From: Sulfurimonas sp.
GTDB taxonomy: Bacteria > Campylobacterota > Campylobacteria > Campylobacterales > Sulfurimonadaceae
NCBI GenBank assembly: GCA_027063645.1
Contig: JAMORK010000039.1
Location: forward strand, 1 to 64,000
Length of the DNA stretch: 64,000 bases
Reading direction: 5' to 3'
Position 1 is the first letter of the stretch; each line of letters starts with the position of its first letter. The notes under the pieces are model-generated. The model was given only the letters and a program-made list of their open reading frames with translations, made no database searches and was not told the origin of the DNA. Of the stretch, positions 35,796 through 45,260 are shown one piece after another. The position numbers and the translations under genes are program-made.

Positions 35796-36779
35796 CTACA
35801 ATCCACTTCTTGGTGCTATATCTAGTTCCTCTACAGAGCTAAACATCTCATTTTTATACATATCTACAGCTACACGCCCTATCATAGCAGCATTGTCAGA
35901 GCAGTATTTGAGTTCACTCAAAATCAGTTCTGCCTTATGGGGTTTTAAAAGCTCCTCTATCTGTGAACGCAGGTAAAGATTAGCAGATGCACCACCTACT
36001 ATAGCAAAGGTGTTTGGTTTCACTGTTTTAAAATACTTTTTAAGCTTCATTGTAAGATGTTTTGTGGCGATATGCTCAAAAGAGGCAGCTATATCTTTAT
36101 ACTTCTCTTTATCATCTCCTGCCTCTTGCACTGCTAAACGCACAGCATTTTTAAGCCCTGAATAACTAAACGCGATAAGTGGAGATTGGTGAAGTGGCAC
36201 TGTGAAGTTATAAGCAAGTCTATCACCATCTTTTGCGAGTTCTTGAATAAGCGGTCCACCAGGATAACCTAGTCCCATCATTTTTGCTACCTTATCAAAG
36301 CTCTCTCCAAAGCTATCGTCCATACTTTTCGCTACTGTCTCTATTTGTGTCAAACTTTTTACTTCCATCACTTGTGTATGTCCACCAGAGACAAGTAAGC
36401 ATGTAAGGGGAAACTGTGTTTCTTTTTCTATAAAGAGAGAGTAGATATGCCCTATAAGATGATTTACACCTATGATAGGGATATCTAAGGCAATAGCAAT
36501 TGCCTTCGCCATTGTCACACCCTCAACAAGTGTAACAGCAAGACCAGGTGTTGATGTCACAGCAACAGCTTTGAGACGAGGAAAGTACTCCTTCACCTGT
36601 TCAAGTATCTTAGGAAGTGCCTCTGCATGAAGTCGTGCAGCAAGTTCTGGAACTACTCCACCATAAACACTGTGTTCTAACTCTTGAGAGATTTTTTTAT
36701 GAAATAAAAGCTTGTTTGTTGCTATCTCTGTGATGGCTATTGCAGAATCATCGCAAGAGCTTTCAATACTAAGTATCAT
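35796..36779 (-). CDS. tsaD: tRNA N6-adenosine threonylcarbamoyltransferase TsaD
   Basis: Transfers threonylcarbamoyl to A37 of ANN-decoding tRNAs with TsaB/TsaE. Start ATG 36779 ([16 protein letters not shown]), with AAGGA nine bases upstream and an ATGA overlap with the kinase stop. Metal and substrate motifs: [20 protein letters not shown] (HxxxH), [10 protein letters not shown] and the late SDNAAMIGR. 327 residues is standard. In Campylobacter tsaD follows dxr closely; here three genes intervene. Confidence 0.95.
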   Translation of the reverse strand: MILSIESSCDDSAIAITEIATNKLLFHKKISQELEHSVYGGVVPELAARLHAEALPKILEQVKEYFPRLKAVAVTSTPGLAVTLVEGVTMAKAIAIALDIPIIGVNHLIGHIYSLFIEKETQFPLTCLLVSGGHTQVMEVKSLTQIETVAKSMDDSFGESFDKVAKMMGLGYPGGPLIQELAKDGDRLAYNFTVPLHQSPLIAFSYSGLKNAVRLAVQEAGDDKEKYKDIAASFEHIATKHLTMKLKKYFKTVKPNTFAIVGGASANLYLRSQIEELLKPHKAELILSELKYCSDNAAMIGRVAVDMYKNEMFSSVEELDIAPRSGL

Positions 36780-37795
36780 GATTTGCTTTCCTTTATGTAA
36801 CAATTATTGGAGTAGGGTAAGGCTATAAAAAAACATGTTTTTTCTAAGTTACTTGATGGAAAAAGACTACTTCTAGATAAAGAGCGTGAGCTTATATCGA
36901 TCTTTCCATCAAATATTTTATGAATAATCTCTTTTGACATATAGAGTCCTATCCCTGTCCCTTGTGTTTTCTCTTTAGTTGTAAAGTAAGGTCTAAAAAT
37001 TTTCTCTTTTATCCCCTCATCCACTCCAGATCCACTATCACAACACTCAATCTCTACACCATACTCATTGACTAAAAATTGCACTCGAATCTTTTTCACC
37101 TCTGCACCCTCTAAGGCATCTTTAGCATTGTTGATAAGATTGAGTACCACCTGAGAGATAGATGATGCTATATACACATCACTATAACCCTCATCTATTA
37201 CTATCTCTAGATCAATCTTCTTATTTGCTATATGTGCATCTATGATACTATGGATCTCTTTTACGATAGAATCCAATGTTTTCATCTCTAGATGGCTTCT
37301 CTTATCAAAAAAAGAGATAAAATCATCTATAGTTGATGCTAAGTATTTTACATTATCTTCGATAATATCGTAATTTTTATTTTCAATATCTAAATTTGAA
37401 AGCCTCATATTTAAAAGAGCTAAGTTAATTGTATTGAGTGGTTGCTTCCATTGATGCGAGATATTTGCCATCATCTCTCCCATCAAAACAAATCTAGCTT
37501 GCTCAAAAAGGATGATATCTTTTTGCCTGTTTTTCTCCATCTCTTCATCTAAGTATTTATTTACATGTGCCAAGCGGCTTGTTAAGCGAATAAGAAGAGA
37601 TATCGTAACAGGAGTAAGGATTAAAGGCAAAAATATGGAGAGATAAAATAAAAATTCATTATATGGTTCATTGAAAATATAGCTAAACCCATATACCGTA
37701 GGTATAGAGCCTACAAGCACAAAAATCGTACTTAAAAAAACAATCTTTCTTGGAGATGAAGATGCGATGTATTGGATGATTTTATCTATAAGCAT
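36776..37795 (-). CDS. Membrane sensor histidine kinase without an adjacent regulator
   Basis: 339 residues from ATG 37795, six bases after GGGG; an ATG six bases earlier is too close to that site. Two membrane spans (about 15-37 and 46-66) with almost no periplasmic loop, so the signal is probably intramembrane or cytoplasmic. H-box [16 protein letters not shown]-box [17 protein letters not shown] boxes [11 protein letters not shown] and [13 protein letters not shown]. No response regulator lies next to it. It overlaps tsaD by four bases and sits in the block inserted between dxr and tsaD. Confidence 0.88.
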   Translation of the reverse strand: MLIDKIIQYIASSSPRKIVFLSTIFVLVGSIPTVYGFSYIFNEPYNEFLFYLSIFLPLILTPVTISLLIRLTSRLAHVNKYLDEEMEKNRQKDIILFEQARFVLMGEMMANISHQWKQPLNTINLALLNMRLSNLDIENKNYDIIEDNVKYLASTIDDFISFFDKRSHLEMKTLDSIVKEIHSIIDAHIANKKIDLEIVIDEGYSDVYIASSISQVVLNLINNAKDALEGAEVKKIRVQFLVNEYGVEIECCDSGSGVDEGIKEKIFRPYFTTKEKTQGTGIGLYMSKEIIHKIFDGKIDISSRSLSRSSLFPSSNLEKTCFFIALPYSNNCYIKESKS

Positions 37796-37814
37796 CTTCA
37801 TCCCCTTTTTATAT

Positions 37815-38906
37815 TTATGAGCATAAATACATCTTAAACAAATCATCTAAACTCACTTGATTTTTTTGCAGGTATGCTTTCCTTTGTTCATATACTCTTG
37901 ACAGTATATCCTTTTTATCGTCACTTAAGTGTATCTCTCTATGACAGTTTGGACATAAAGAGATAATATTGTCAACATCATCAAGCTTAAAGGTATAATT
38001 TTTTTGTTGAAACATAGGGATAATATGATGCCCCTCTACATAATTTTGCCCTTTAGAGAGAAAAGTTTTATGCTCCTTTGAGAGTACACAGTAAAAACCA
38101 TCGCGTTCTTTTGCCTCAGCTATAAGTCTTGCATCGCGTTTATAGCGTTGCTGTGCTACTTTAGTATCGAGTTGACACAGTAATGTTTCCTCTTGAAAAA
38201 AGAGTGCATCAAAACTGATGTTTTCATACAAAACCTCCACCTCTTCAAGAAGATCTTCTGCTATAAAATAATAATTTCCTTTTTTTGAGAGGATCTCTAT
38301 GTTTACCAAAGAGTTAATCATCCAAGTATAAAACTTGTCATACTCTTGCTCTTTTTTTATTTTCTCTATATCTCGTGTTTTCATATACAGAGCCAAATCA
38401 TCTCTCTCTCGAATATAGATAAGTTGCTCTTTGATAAACTCTTTAGAGAGTCCCCGCTCTTTTTCTAATAGAAGTAGCTTAAAAAGTATACGAAACGGAA
38501 AGATTTGAAGCTTTATATCTTTGGTGGCTATGTTAGGGTAAGTGGAGTTATCAAGCTGATTTAAAATGTATTTTTTACACTTCTTATACTCTCCAAGCTC
38601 ATAAAAATGTAAAAATTTCTCCCCCTCAAGAGTGAGTTCTATCACCCTGTTTGGAGCCATTTTTAAAAAACCTAAAAAAAGAAGTGGTCTAAAAAAATGT
38701 GCGGGAGTGGAGTTGTTTGGCTTATACTCTGTTCGTGAAGCGAGGTACTCTTTTATCTCTCTCTCAAATTGGGCTTGTGAAACTTTTTTTTGCTCTGCTA
38801 CATACTTTAAAACACTAATACTTCGTGTATTCATATAGCTTGACTCCCCTAAAGGTTTGTCAAAAATCTTTCCATTGCCTGGAGCTTGCCATCTGTAATG
38901 ATTCAT
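37815..38906 (-). CDS. Type II restriction endonuclease, HNH family (putative)
   Basis: 363 residues. The C-terminal third holds an HNH/zinc-finger nuclease: FYCVLSKEH, then EGHHIIPMFQ and NIISLCPNCHREIHLS, with the catalytic His in GHHIIP. The N-terminal two thirds are helical and probably recognise DNA. It follows the m5C methyltransferase gene by only six bases, the usual partner order. ATG 38906 has a weak site; MNTRSISVL at 38834 is an alternative start with GGGGAG upstream. The sequence cut is unknown. Confidence 0.78.
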   Translation of the reverse strand: MNHYRWQAPGNGKIFDKPLGESSYMNTRSISVLKYVAEQKKVSQAQFEREIKEYLASRTEYKPNNSTPAHFFRPLLFLGFLKMAPNRVIELTLEGEKFLHFYELGEYKKCKKYILNQLDNSTYPNIATKDIKLQIFPFRILFKLLLLEKERGLSKEFIKEQLIYIRERDDLALYMKTRDIEKIKKEQEYDKFYTWMINSLVNIEILSKKGNYYFIAEDLLEEVEVLYENISFDALFFQEETLLCQLDTKVAQQRYKRDARLIAEAKERDGFYCVLSKEHKTFLSKGQNYVEGHHIIPMFQQKNYTFKLDDVDNIISLCPNCHREIHLSDDKKDILSRVYEQRKAYLQKNQVSLDDLFKMYLCS

Positions 38907-38912
38907 AAAAGT

Positions 38913-39956
38913 TTATCTTGGCATTGTACTTAAAAGAGAATCGATAAGTCGAGGGGGAACACCCTCACCTATCACCTGACGAACAAGGTTTTCACTTGCC
39001 CACTCAGGTGGAGTCCAATCATCAGGCAGACCTGTTAAGATGAAGATCTCTTTAAGTGTTAAAACACGAGCATCGCTGTATGTACCATCGGCTAACAGTC
39101 GCCCTGGGTGAACATTGTTCTGACTTGAGACTGAACCATTTGCCATCGTAATTGTTGGGGCTGGTTTATCCCACTCTATACGTTTATAAGTGGTGTCATA
39201 CCCTTTTATACGAGTACCATCTGCTTTTTTAGGGTAATGTACCTTGTTATGTAGAGCAGTTTTGCCTGTTGGAGTATGTTTTAAAAAAGAGATATGGCGT
39301 TCATTATGTGTTTTGGCTTTATGAAACGCGATGTTTGAACTCTCTCCACTCTCTAGAGGGGGAAGGTGTTCTATCACCTCACGAACTGTAATCTTAGGCT
39401 CTTTTGGTGGGAGGGTCCACTCTTTAATCTTAGAGATTAAAAAGATAGCTCGTTTACGGCTTTGTGGCGTTTTATAATCAGCCGCATCCACAACAACAGG
39501 GTTTATAATATAACCCAATGGCTCAAGAGATTGCTTAATAAAGTCAGTGATTTTTATCTTCTCTTTGTTGTGTACAAGATAGGTGTTGAGCACTTTTGGA
39601 ACATTCTCTATGAGGATGTTGCTTGGCTCTAACTCTTGGGCGAGTTTAATCACATACTTGATAAGAGAGTTTCTAGGGTCATCCTCTTGCATCTTTCCAG
39701 CAAGGCTCATCCCTTGACAAGGTGGAGTGGCGATGAGAAAATCACACTTGGCTTTTTTAGCCTCACTTAAAACCTCAGAGAACACCTCTTCATTTGTGAT
39801 GTCCCCTTGAACCATCTTGCACTTTTTGTGCATCTGTGCATGAAACTCTGCTCTGTTTTTTAGAAGCTCATTGGCAACAGCGATCTTAATCCCATGGTTT
39901 TGTATATAGGTCTCAGCGATTCCTACATTGGCAAAGAGTGAAACGCCATGAATCAT
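38913..39956 (-). CDS. DNA (cytosine-5)-methyltransferase of a type II system
   Basis: 347 residues. Motif order is that of a standard m5C enzyme: I (VSLFANVGIAETYI, a variant lacking the usual FxGxGG), IV with the catalytic Cys (ATPPCQGMSLAG), VI (ENVPK), VIII (TPQSRKRAIF), a target-recognition region (about 200-275), IX (LTLKEIFILTGLPDDW) and X (IGEGVPPRLIDSL). Start ATG 39956, six bases after AAGGAG; it overlaps dxr by four bases (ATGA), so it is coupled to a housekeeping operon. It protects the host from the HNH nuclease next door. Confidence 0.9.
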   Translation of the reverse strand: MIHGVSLFANVGIAETYIQNHGIKIAVANELLKNRAEFHAQMHKKCKMVQGDITNEEVFSEVLSEAKKAKCDFLIATPPCQGMSLAGKMQEDDPRNSLIKYVIKLAQELEPSNILIENVPKVLNTYLVHNKEKIKITDFIKQSLEPLGYIINPVVVDAADYKTPQSRKRAIFLISKIKEWTLPPKEPKITVREVIEHLPPLESGESSNIAFHKAKTHNERHISFLKHTPTGKTALHNKVHYPKKADGTRIKGYDTTYKRIEWDKPAPTITMANGSVSSQNNVHPGRLLADGTYSDARVLTLKEIFILTGLPDDWTPPEWASENLVRQVIGEGVPPRLIDSLLSTMPR

Positions 39957-41023
39957 ACACAACTCCTTACATAAGCTCTCACCTCTGTATCTAGTGCAAA
40001 AACCTCTTCCACATTTTGTGGGAGCTGTGTAAACTTCTCAAAAGCTTGGATGATATACTTGCTTATATCCATAAAGCCTATCTTTTGTGCTATAAAAAGC
40101 TCTATGGCAGCTTCATTGGCTGCGTTTACCACTGCTCCACGAGCAGGGTTTGCTAAAAGTTCCTCTTTGATATCCCATATAGGGTAGCGATCACTCTCAA
40201 TCTTGCGAAACTCCAAAGAGCCCACTTCAAGCAGATCTACATGACCTAAAATATTCTCTTGCATCTTGGCATCAAGTGCATAGGCGATAGGGAGTTGCAT
40301 AGAAGCATAAGCAAAGTGTGCTGTGGTTGAGCCATCTTTAAAATCTATAAGTGCATGAATGAGAGATTTTGTCTCTATAATGGCATCATAATGCCCCTCA
40401 CCAAAAAGCCATCTTGCCTCTAGTAGTTCAAACATTTTGTTGACCATAGTTGCAGAATCTATGGTGATTTTTTGTCCCATCGACCAGTTTGGATGTTTTT
40501 GAGTGTCTGCGAGTGTCGCGTTTTTTAGTCGTGAGAGTTCCCAGTCACGGAATGCTCCTCCACTTGCTGTAATGATCATCTTACTTACAGGTCTCTCTTG
40601 AAGGAGATACCAAAGTCCAAAATGTTCTGAGTCAATTGGCTGAATTTTTGAAGTGTCTATAAATGCTCCACAAGCTACAAGACTCTCTTTGTTTGCTAGA
40701 GCAACATTCTTACCACACTCTAAAGCTTTAAGGGTTGGTCGCAGTCCTAAAAAACCTACAAGTGCATTGACCACAAGTTCACTTGCACTCTCTTCTATGA
40801 CAGAGAGTATAGCTTCGCTTCCAGCATAAACACAAGGGTGGTTTACATCTTTTCTATCAGCTTCATTGGCGATTACAACTACTTTGGGAGAGTGCTCTTG
40901 AATCTGCTCATTTAAAAGTGTAATATTTGAGCCACACACAAGTACCTCAACAGCGATGTTAAACTTTTTTGCAACAATGAGTGTGTTGACCCCGATGGAG
41001 CCCGTAGAACCTAGAAGTACCAA
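39953..41023 (-). CDS. dxr: 1-deoxy-D-xylulose 5-phosphate reductoisomerase
   Basis: First committed step of the MEP isoprenoid route, NADPH-dependent. Start is TTG 41023, directly after the cdsA stop (TAG TTG): VLLGSTGSIGVNTL carries the NADPH motif at the very N-terminus, so no earlier start is needed. Other motifs: NKESLVACGAFI, TASGGAFRDW and WSMGQKITIDSATMVNK with metal ligands, and AANEAAIELF. 356 residues is normal. Confidence 0.95.
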   Translation of the reverse strand: MVLLGSTGSIGVNTLIVAKKFNIAVEVLVCGSNITLLNEQIQEHSPKVVVIANEADRKDVNHPCVYAGSEAILSVIEESASELVVNALVGFLGLRPTLKALECGKNVALANKESLVACGAFIDTSKIQPIDSEHFGLWYLLQERPVSKMIITASGGAFRDWELSRLKNATLADTQKHPNWSMGQKITIDSATMVNKMFELLEARWLFGEGHYDAIIETKSLIHALIDFKDGSTTAHFAYASMQLPIAYALDAKMQENILGHVDLLEVGSLEFRKIESDRYPIWDIKEELLANPARGAVVNAANEAAIELFIAQKIGFMDISKYIIQAFEKFTQLPQNVEEVFALDTEVRAYVRSCV

Positions 41024-41773
41024 CTAGACAAGTCCTCGAAGTAGTACAAGCATCACAATTCCACCAAAAAGGTAGCCATCTATGCGGTCTAAAACACCAC
41101 CATGCCCAGGAAGTAGATCCCCACTATCTTTTACACCAGCCGCTCGTTTAAGGGAAGACTCAAAAAGGTCTCCAAAAATGGAACTCACAGCTACCGCAAA
41201 ACTTACAAGAAACGCCACACCCAAATCGACAATAGGTAAACCAAAAAACATACCACCAAGAGTTGCTACAGCGATGCCACCAACAACACCCTCCATCGTT
41301 TTATTTGGAGATGTCTCACAAAAAGGAGTTTTTCCTATGCTTTTACCAACTGCATAAGCACCCACATCAGTAAGAGCTACTACAGCTAAAAGCCATAAAA
41401 GGGAAAGTACTCCGTACTCTTGGTACATTGTAAACATAAAAAGCATACCAGCAGTTGGGTAGATAAAAGGAAAAAAGTCTTTCCATAATATCTCTTTGTT
41501 AAACGCCACGGCACTTGCATATGCCACACCAGCTAAAACAAAAAGGTCATCTCCATAAGGGTAGATACCTGCAATAAGCCAAACACCTATGGCAAAAGGA
41601 AGAAGCCCGTCTTTTTCAACTTGAAAAAGTCTTATCGCCTCTTTAAAAGCTAAAAGATAGATAGCTCCAAACACAAGCCACATAACAAAAAAACTATCTA
41701 TAAATCCTATGACAAAAACAGCGGCTAAAAGTGCCAAACCTGTAATAATTCTCTCTTTATTGTTTTCAAACAT
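41024..41773 (-). CDS. cdsA: Phosphatidate cytidylyltransferase
   Basis: Makes CDP-diacylglycerol for phospholipids. About eight membrane spans over 249 residues and the CdsA signature SSIFGDLFESSLKRAAGVKD...LPGHGGVLDRIDG near the C-terminus. GGGG before the ATG. Directly followed by dxr. In Campylobacter jejuni the same order NFACT-coiled coil-cdsA-dxr is found. Confidence 0.95.
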   Translation of the reverse strand: MFENNKERIITGLALLAAVFVIGFIDSFFVMWLVFGAIYLLAFKEAIRLFQVEKDGLLPFAIGVWLIAGIYPYGDDLFVLAGVAYASAVAFNKEILWKDFFPFIYPTAGMLFMFTMYQEYGVLSLLWLLAVVALTDVGAYAVGKSIGKTPFCETSPNKTMEGVVGGIAVATLGGMFFGLPIVDLGVAFLVSFAVAVSSIFGDLFESSLKRAAGVKDSGDLLPGHGGVLDRIDGYLFGGIVMLVLLRGLV

Positions 41774-41832
41774 AGTGATATTTCCCCAAAGTGTATTTAA
41801 AAGAGATTATATCCTATTAGAGTTTAAAAGTA

Positions 41833-42141
41833 TTATACGAGGATATCAAGTTTGTGGATTTTATCTTGAGAGAGCCCCTCGTCATTTTCATCTTTTTGGC
41901 GTTTTTCATTTCTTTGTGTCTCTTGATCTGCTTCATTTTTTTGATGTTCACGGTCAGGATCAACCTCTTGATTCTCCTCAGTTGGACGAACTTCAAGAAC
42001 TTTTTCCTCTTTCTCCTGTACTGCTGCTTGAGCAACCATATTTTGAAAATCTACACGGTTATTATGAGCATTTTGGACAGCAGTAGCTGCTGGTGTCATT
42101 TGATTTGTAAAAATTGCATTACCAATGGGACCCACAGCCAT
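41833..42141 (-). CDS. Small charged protein, 102 aa, between the NFACT gene and cdsA
   Basis: Low-complexity, Glu/Gln/Lys/Asp-rich after residue 40 (a stretch with REHQKNEADQETQRNEKRQK); a short hydrophobic N-terminus MAVGPIGNAIFTNQ is not a signal. A small coiled-coil protein gene occupies this position in Campylobacter jejuni too (recalled synteny), so it is likely real despite the shadow ORFs on both strands. Function unknown. ATG directly follows the NFACT stop (two bases) with AAGGAGATAGTT upstream. Confidence 0.68.
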   Translation of the reverse strand: MAVGPIGNAIFTNQMTPAATAVQNAHNNRVDFQNMVAQAAVQEKEEKVLEVRPTEENQEVDPDREHQKNEADQETQRNEKRQKDENDEGLSQDKIHKLDILV

Positions 42142-42143
42142 AA

Positions 42144-43472
42144 CTATCTCCTTGTATCTACCTCTACGGTTTTGTATTTATTGTAAAGTACATTTGCACC
42201 ACTTTGGATGGTGACTTCACGTCGTGGAGTATAATCGACCAAAAATCTATCTTGTGAAGTAGTAGTGAACTCTACGCACAATTTTGCAGCAGCTTTAATG
42301 ATATGTTCTGGAAGATTTTGCTTGTCAGTTGAGATAATCACATGGGTAGAGGGTTGGTCTCTCATATGAAGCCAGATATCTTTTGCTCTGGCATTTTTAA
42401 GAAGTTCTATATTCCCTCTCTCGTTTTTCCCAAGTTGTACCTTATACCCCTCTATCCAAAAAACTTCTATAGAATCGTTTTGTTTTATCTTTTTATTTTG
42501 TACCTGTTTTGGAAAAAGCAGCTCTATTTTCTGAGTATCTTGAGCTACCTCTACCGTATGGATAAAAAGTTTTATATGCTCTATCTTCGAGCGAAGTGAT
42601 TCCTCTTCTATATGAAGATTTTTAGCCTTTTGTTTTGCTTTTTTAGAACGGGTGAAAAACATATCACTAATCATAAATGCACTCGGGTATGGTTTTTCTA
42701 GTGTAATATGTAGCTTTTGGCCATCATAATCATCCAACTCAAGCTCTGTTGTGTAAGGCTTAATGTTATGGATGTTAGAGAGCACAAGATTACCATAATG
42801 CTCATTTTTTTGAGCCTCCTCTTGCAAGCTTTCCTCATCATCAAGTTTTGCATAAAGCTTCTCAAGTTTTTTCAGTTTCTTTTTTAAAAATGCAATCTTT
42901 TGTTTTTTCAAACTCTCTAGTTTATTGCTTTGCTCTTTCTCATACACACCATATAAAAATGCCTCAATATCCTCTATGGGGTACTCTTTAGGGGTAAAAG
43001 GAGCGGGAGGGACATCAAGTAGTTTTTGCCCCACTCGCACCTCTCTAAATGAAGAGAAAAGGTCCACATGACGAAGAGCTTCAAGAACAACATTCTCCTC
43101 ATCTAATATAATCACATTGGTATATTTACCGGTAAACTCTATCTGAAGGTGTGTTAACTCCTCTTTATATGCAGAAGCTACAGAGCTTGTAAGACGGATG
43201 ATTTTATCACCATTGAGAAGTTCTATATTTTGTATATTTGATCGGTTGAAACGTTTGGCCAAAATCACATCAAAAGGAGCATTGTACACCTTAGAACGCG
43301 GATACTCTTCACACTTGAACATACTTGAATTGGAGCGTTGCATATTAAAATAGATTACATCATTTTTATCAAAAACAACTCTAAGAGTTGTGTCACTGAC
43401 TCTATGGATAGCAGATATTTTTTTAAAATCTTGCAGATATTTTACAATCTGCTCTAGGTGAGAAAGTTTCAT
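42144..43472 (-). CDS. NFACT/RqcH-like protein
   Basis: 442 residues of the NFACT family (once called fibronectin-binding). N-terminal domain recognised by DVILAKRFNRSNIQNIELLNGD, a long central coiled coil (about 175-225), and the C-terminal NFACT-R domain: KDIWLHMRDQPSTHVII, AAKLCVEFTT and a YTPRREV strand. RqcH-type proteins add Ala tails to stalled nascent chains on the large subunit. Membership is clear, tail-synthesis activity is assumed from family. Its start overlaps the REC-GGDEF-EAL stop by four bases. Confidence 0.88.
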   Translation of the reverse strand: MKLSHLEQIVKYLQDFKKISAIHRVSDTTLRVVFDKNDVIYFNMQRSNSSMFKCEEYPRSKVYNAPFDVILAKRFNRSNIQNIELLNGDKIIRLTSSVASAYKEELTHLQIEFTGKYTNVIILDEENVVLEALRHVDLFSSFREVRVGQKLLDVPPAPFTPKEYPIEDIEAFLYGVYEKEQSNKLESLKKQKIAFLKKKLKKLEKLYAKLDDEESLQEEAQKNEHYGNLVLSNIHNIKPYTTELELDDYDGQKLHITLEKPYPSAFMISDMFFTRSKKAKQKAKNLHIEEESLRSKIEHIKLFIHTVEVAQDTQKIELLFPKQVQNKKIKQNDSIEVFWIEGYKVQLGKNERGNIELLKNARAKDIWLHMRDQPSTHVIISTDKQNLPEHIIKAAAKLCVEFTTTSQDRFLVDYTPRREVTIQSGANVLYNKYKTVEVDTRR

Positions 43473-45172
43473 GAACCTACCAGCTTTGGAATCGGTTTAC
43501 CGATATGATACCCTTGGGCAAAATCGATACCACACTCTTTAATAATTTCATAAATCTCTTCATCCTCTACATATTCTGCCACTGTTTGAATCCCTAATGT
43601 TTTTGCTAGATTAACAATGGCTCTTGTGATAGTTCTGTTTTTTTCATTTTGTTTCAAATCTTTGATAAATATACCATCAATTTTAATAAAATCAAGATTA
43701 ATCTCTAAGAGTCGGCTAAAGTTTGAGTTCTCAATCCCAAAATCATCTACAGCAATCTTAAAGCCCATCTCTCTTAAACGATTGAGTTTCTTTGTAATCT
43801 TTTTAGAATTTTTTGCCACTGTGATATTTTCTAAAATCTCAAAGGTTACCCTTGAGGCATCTATATCAAATTGTCTAAGTTTCTCTTTTAAAAACTTTAT
43901 AAGATACCCCTCTAGTAGATCTCTCTCAGTTAAGTTGATGGAAAACTCCTCTGTTTTATCTGAGAAAAAAGCAAAACTTTTGTTGATCATGACACGTGTG
44001 ATTGCTGTAGCAAGACCAAGCTTTTCTGCAGATTTTATAAAATAGATAGGTGCAATCACCTCACCCTTGTAAACCCCCCGAGCTAATGCTTCATACTTAT
44101 AGATCTCTCCAGTCTTCACATTTTCTATAGGCTGAAAGTAAGGTTCTATCGCCTCTTCAAGGATTAACTCTCTTGTTAAACGCAACCACTTAATTGCCTC
44201 TTTCTCATCTACAAATGCAGCAGTATTTTCACTATAGATCTCATAATGTCTACTGCCTAACTCTTTTGATTTGTCTAAGGCATATTCACAGTTAATCAAT
44301 GTTTCAGAGATATCAGCGCGTATTGCATCTACACCTATATTGAAGGTGATATGTATCTCCGAATCATCTACTTGAATATTTTTTGTGTCAAAAAAAGAGA
44401 CCAACTGGTCACAGTATAAATAGACATCTTTTAAACTTACATCTTTTACAAGTATTGCAAAACGATCAGACTCTGTTTTATAAAGTTTTGCTTTTCTATG
44501 TATATGTTTTTCTAAGATTCTCGCTGTTCTTATAATCACATGGTTGGCAAACTCTTTGCCATACTCTTTGTTAAGTATCGAAAAATGGGAGATATCCAAG
44601 AGTAACATATAGTGGTACTCGTGAGACATAAGATCGTCTTGTAACATAATCGCATTTGGCAAATCAGTGTAGTACTCATGCAAACATCTATATTCTATCT
44701 CTTTTGTTTTCTCCTCTACAAGCTTCTCCAAGTTTTCATGATAAGCCTGTAACTCTTTTTCATTTTCTATCTTTTGTGTTACCTTCACAAGGAGAGAGTA
44801 AAACTGTTTATGATCAAAAGGTTTAAGAAGATAGCCATCAACATTGTATTTGATACTTTGCATAAAATACTCTGCTTCATTAAAAGCAGAAAGGACTAAA
44901 ATTGATATATCTGTGTTAAACTTTTTAATCTCACCTATCATCTCTAAGCCATTCATTTTAGGCATTTTCACATCGGTGATAATCAAGTCAAAAGATTGCT
45001 CTTTAGCCTTTTGCAGTCCATCAACTCCATCAATACCTATACAGATATCATCAAAGAAAAAAGATAGAAACTCTAAAACAATCTCTCGCATCTCTGGAGA
45101 GTCTTCAACATAAAGTAAGCGAAGTTTTTTTGTTTTTTCTATAAGATACTTAATCTCTTGCTCTTCTAGCAT
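43469..45172 (-). CDS. Response regulator with degenerate GGDEF and EAL domains
   Basis: 567 residues: REC receiver (about 15-130) with phospho-Asp67 (LIITDVKMPKMNG), a GGDEF-like domain (about 160-310) whose active loop reads ESDRF, so it cannot make c-di-GMP, and an EAL domain (about 325-560) with YEALARG, VDDFGIENSNF and IDGIFIKD. The EAL domain keeps most catalytic residues, but the DDFG[T/S]G glycine is Glu, so phosphodiesterase activity is possible, not certain. A phosphorylation-controlled c-di-GMP effector; partner kinase unknown. GAGGGTGGG precedes the ATG. Confidence 0.9.
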   Translation of the reverse strand: MLEEQEIKYLIEKTKKLRLLYVEDSPEMREIVLEFLSFFFDDICIGIDGVDGLQKAKEQSFDLIITDVKMPKMNGLEMIGEIKKFNTDISILVLSAFNEAEYFMQSIKYNVDGYLLKPFDHKQFYSLLVKVTQKIENEKELQAYHENLEKLVEEKTKEIEYRCLHEYYTDLPNAIMLQDDLMSHEYHYMLLLDISHFSILNKEYGKEFANHVIIRTARILEKHIHRKAKLYKTESDRFAILVKDVSLKDVYLYCDQLVSFFDTKNIQVDDSEIHITFNIGVDAIRADISETLINCEYALDKSKELGSRHYEIYSENTAAFVDEKEAIKWLRLTRELILEEAIEPYFQPIENVKTGEIYKYEALARGVYKGEVIAPIYFIKSAEKLGLATAITRVMINKSFAFFSDKTEEFSINLTERDLLEGYLIKFLKEKLRQFDIDASRVTFEILENITVAKNSKKITKKLNRLREMGFKIAVDDFGIENSNFSRLLEINLDFIKIDGIFIKDLKQNEKNRTITRAIVNLAKTLGIQTVAEYVEDEEIYEIIKECGIDFAQGYHIGKPIPKLVGS

Positions 45173-45249
45173 AACCCACCCTCTTTTAACTTATAAAAGG
45201 TATTTTAACCAATTTTTACTTTTTTAACACTCCTTTAACAAAACCCTTA

Positions 45250-45255
45250 TATAAT
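45250..45255 (+). promoter_or_regulatory. -10 box of a probable leaderless mRNA (NIT-PAS-HD-GYP gene)
   Basis: TATAAT ends five bases before the ATG at 45261; the spacer is TAGAC, so there is no ribosome-binding site. Confidence 0.55.
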
Positions 45256-45260
45256 TAGAC

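Noticed and set aside
41854-42186. Long plus-strand frame opposite the 102-residue charged protein
   Set aside because: Hydrophobic shadow of a Glu/Gln/Lys-rich coding sequence, with no start signal.
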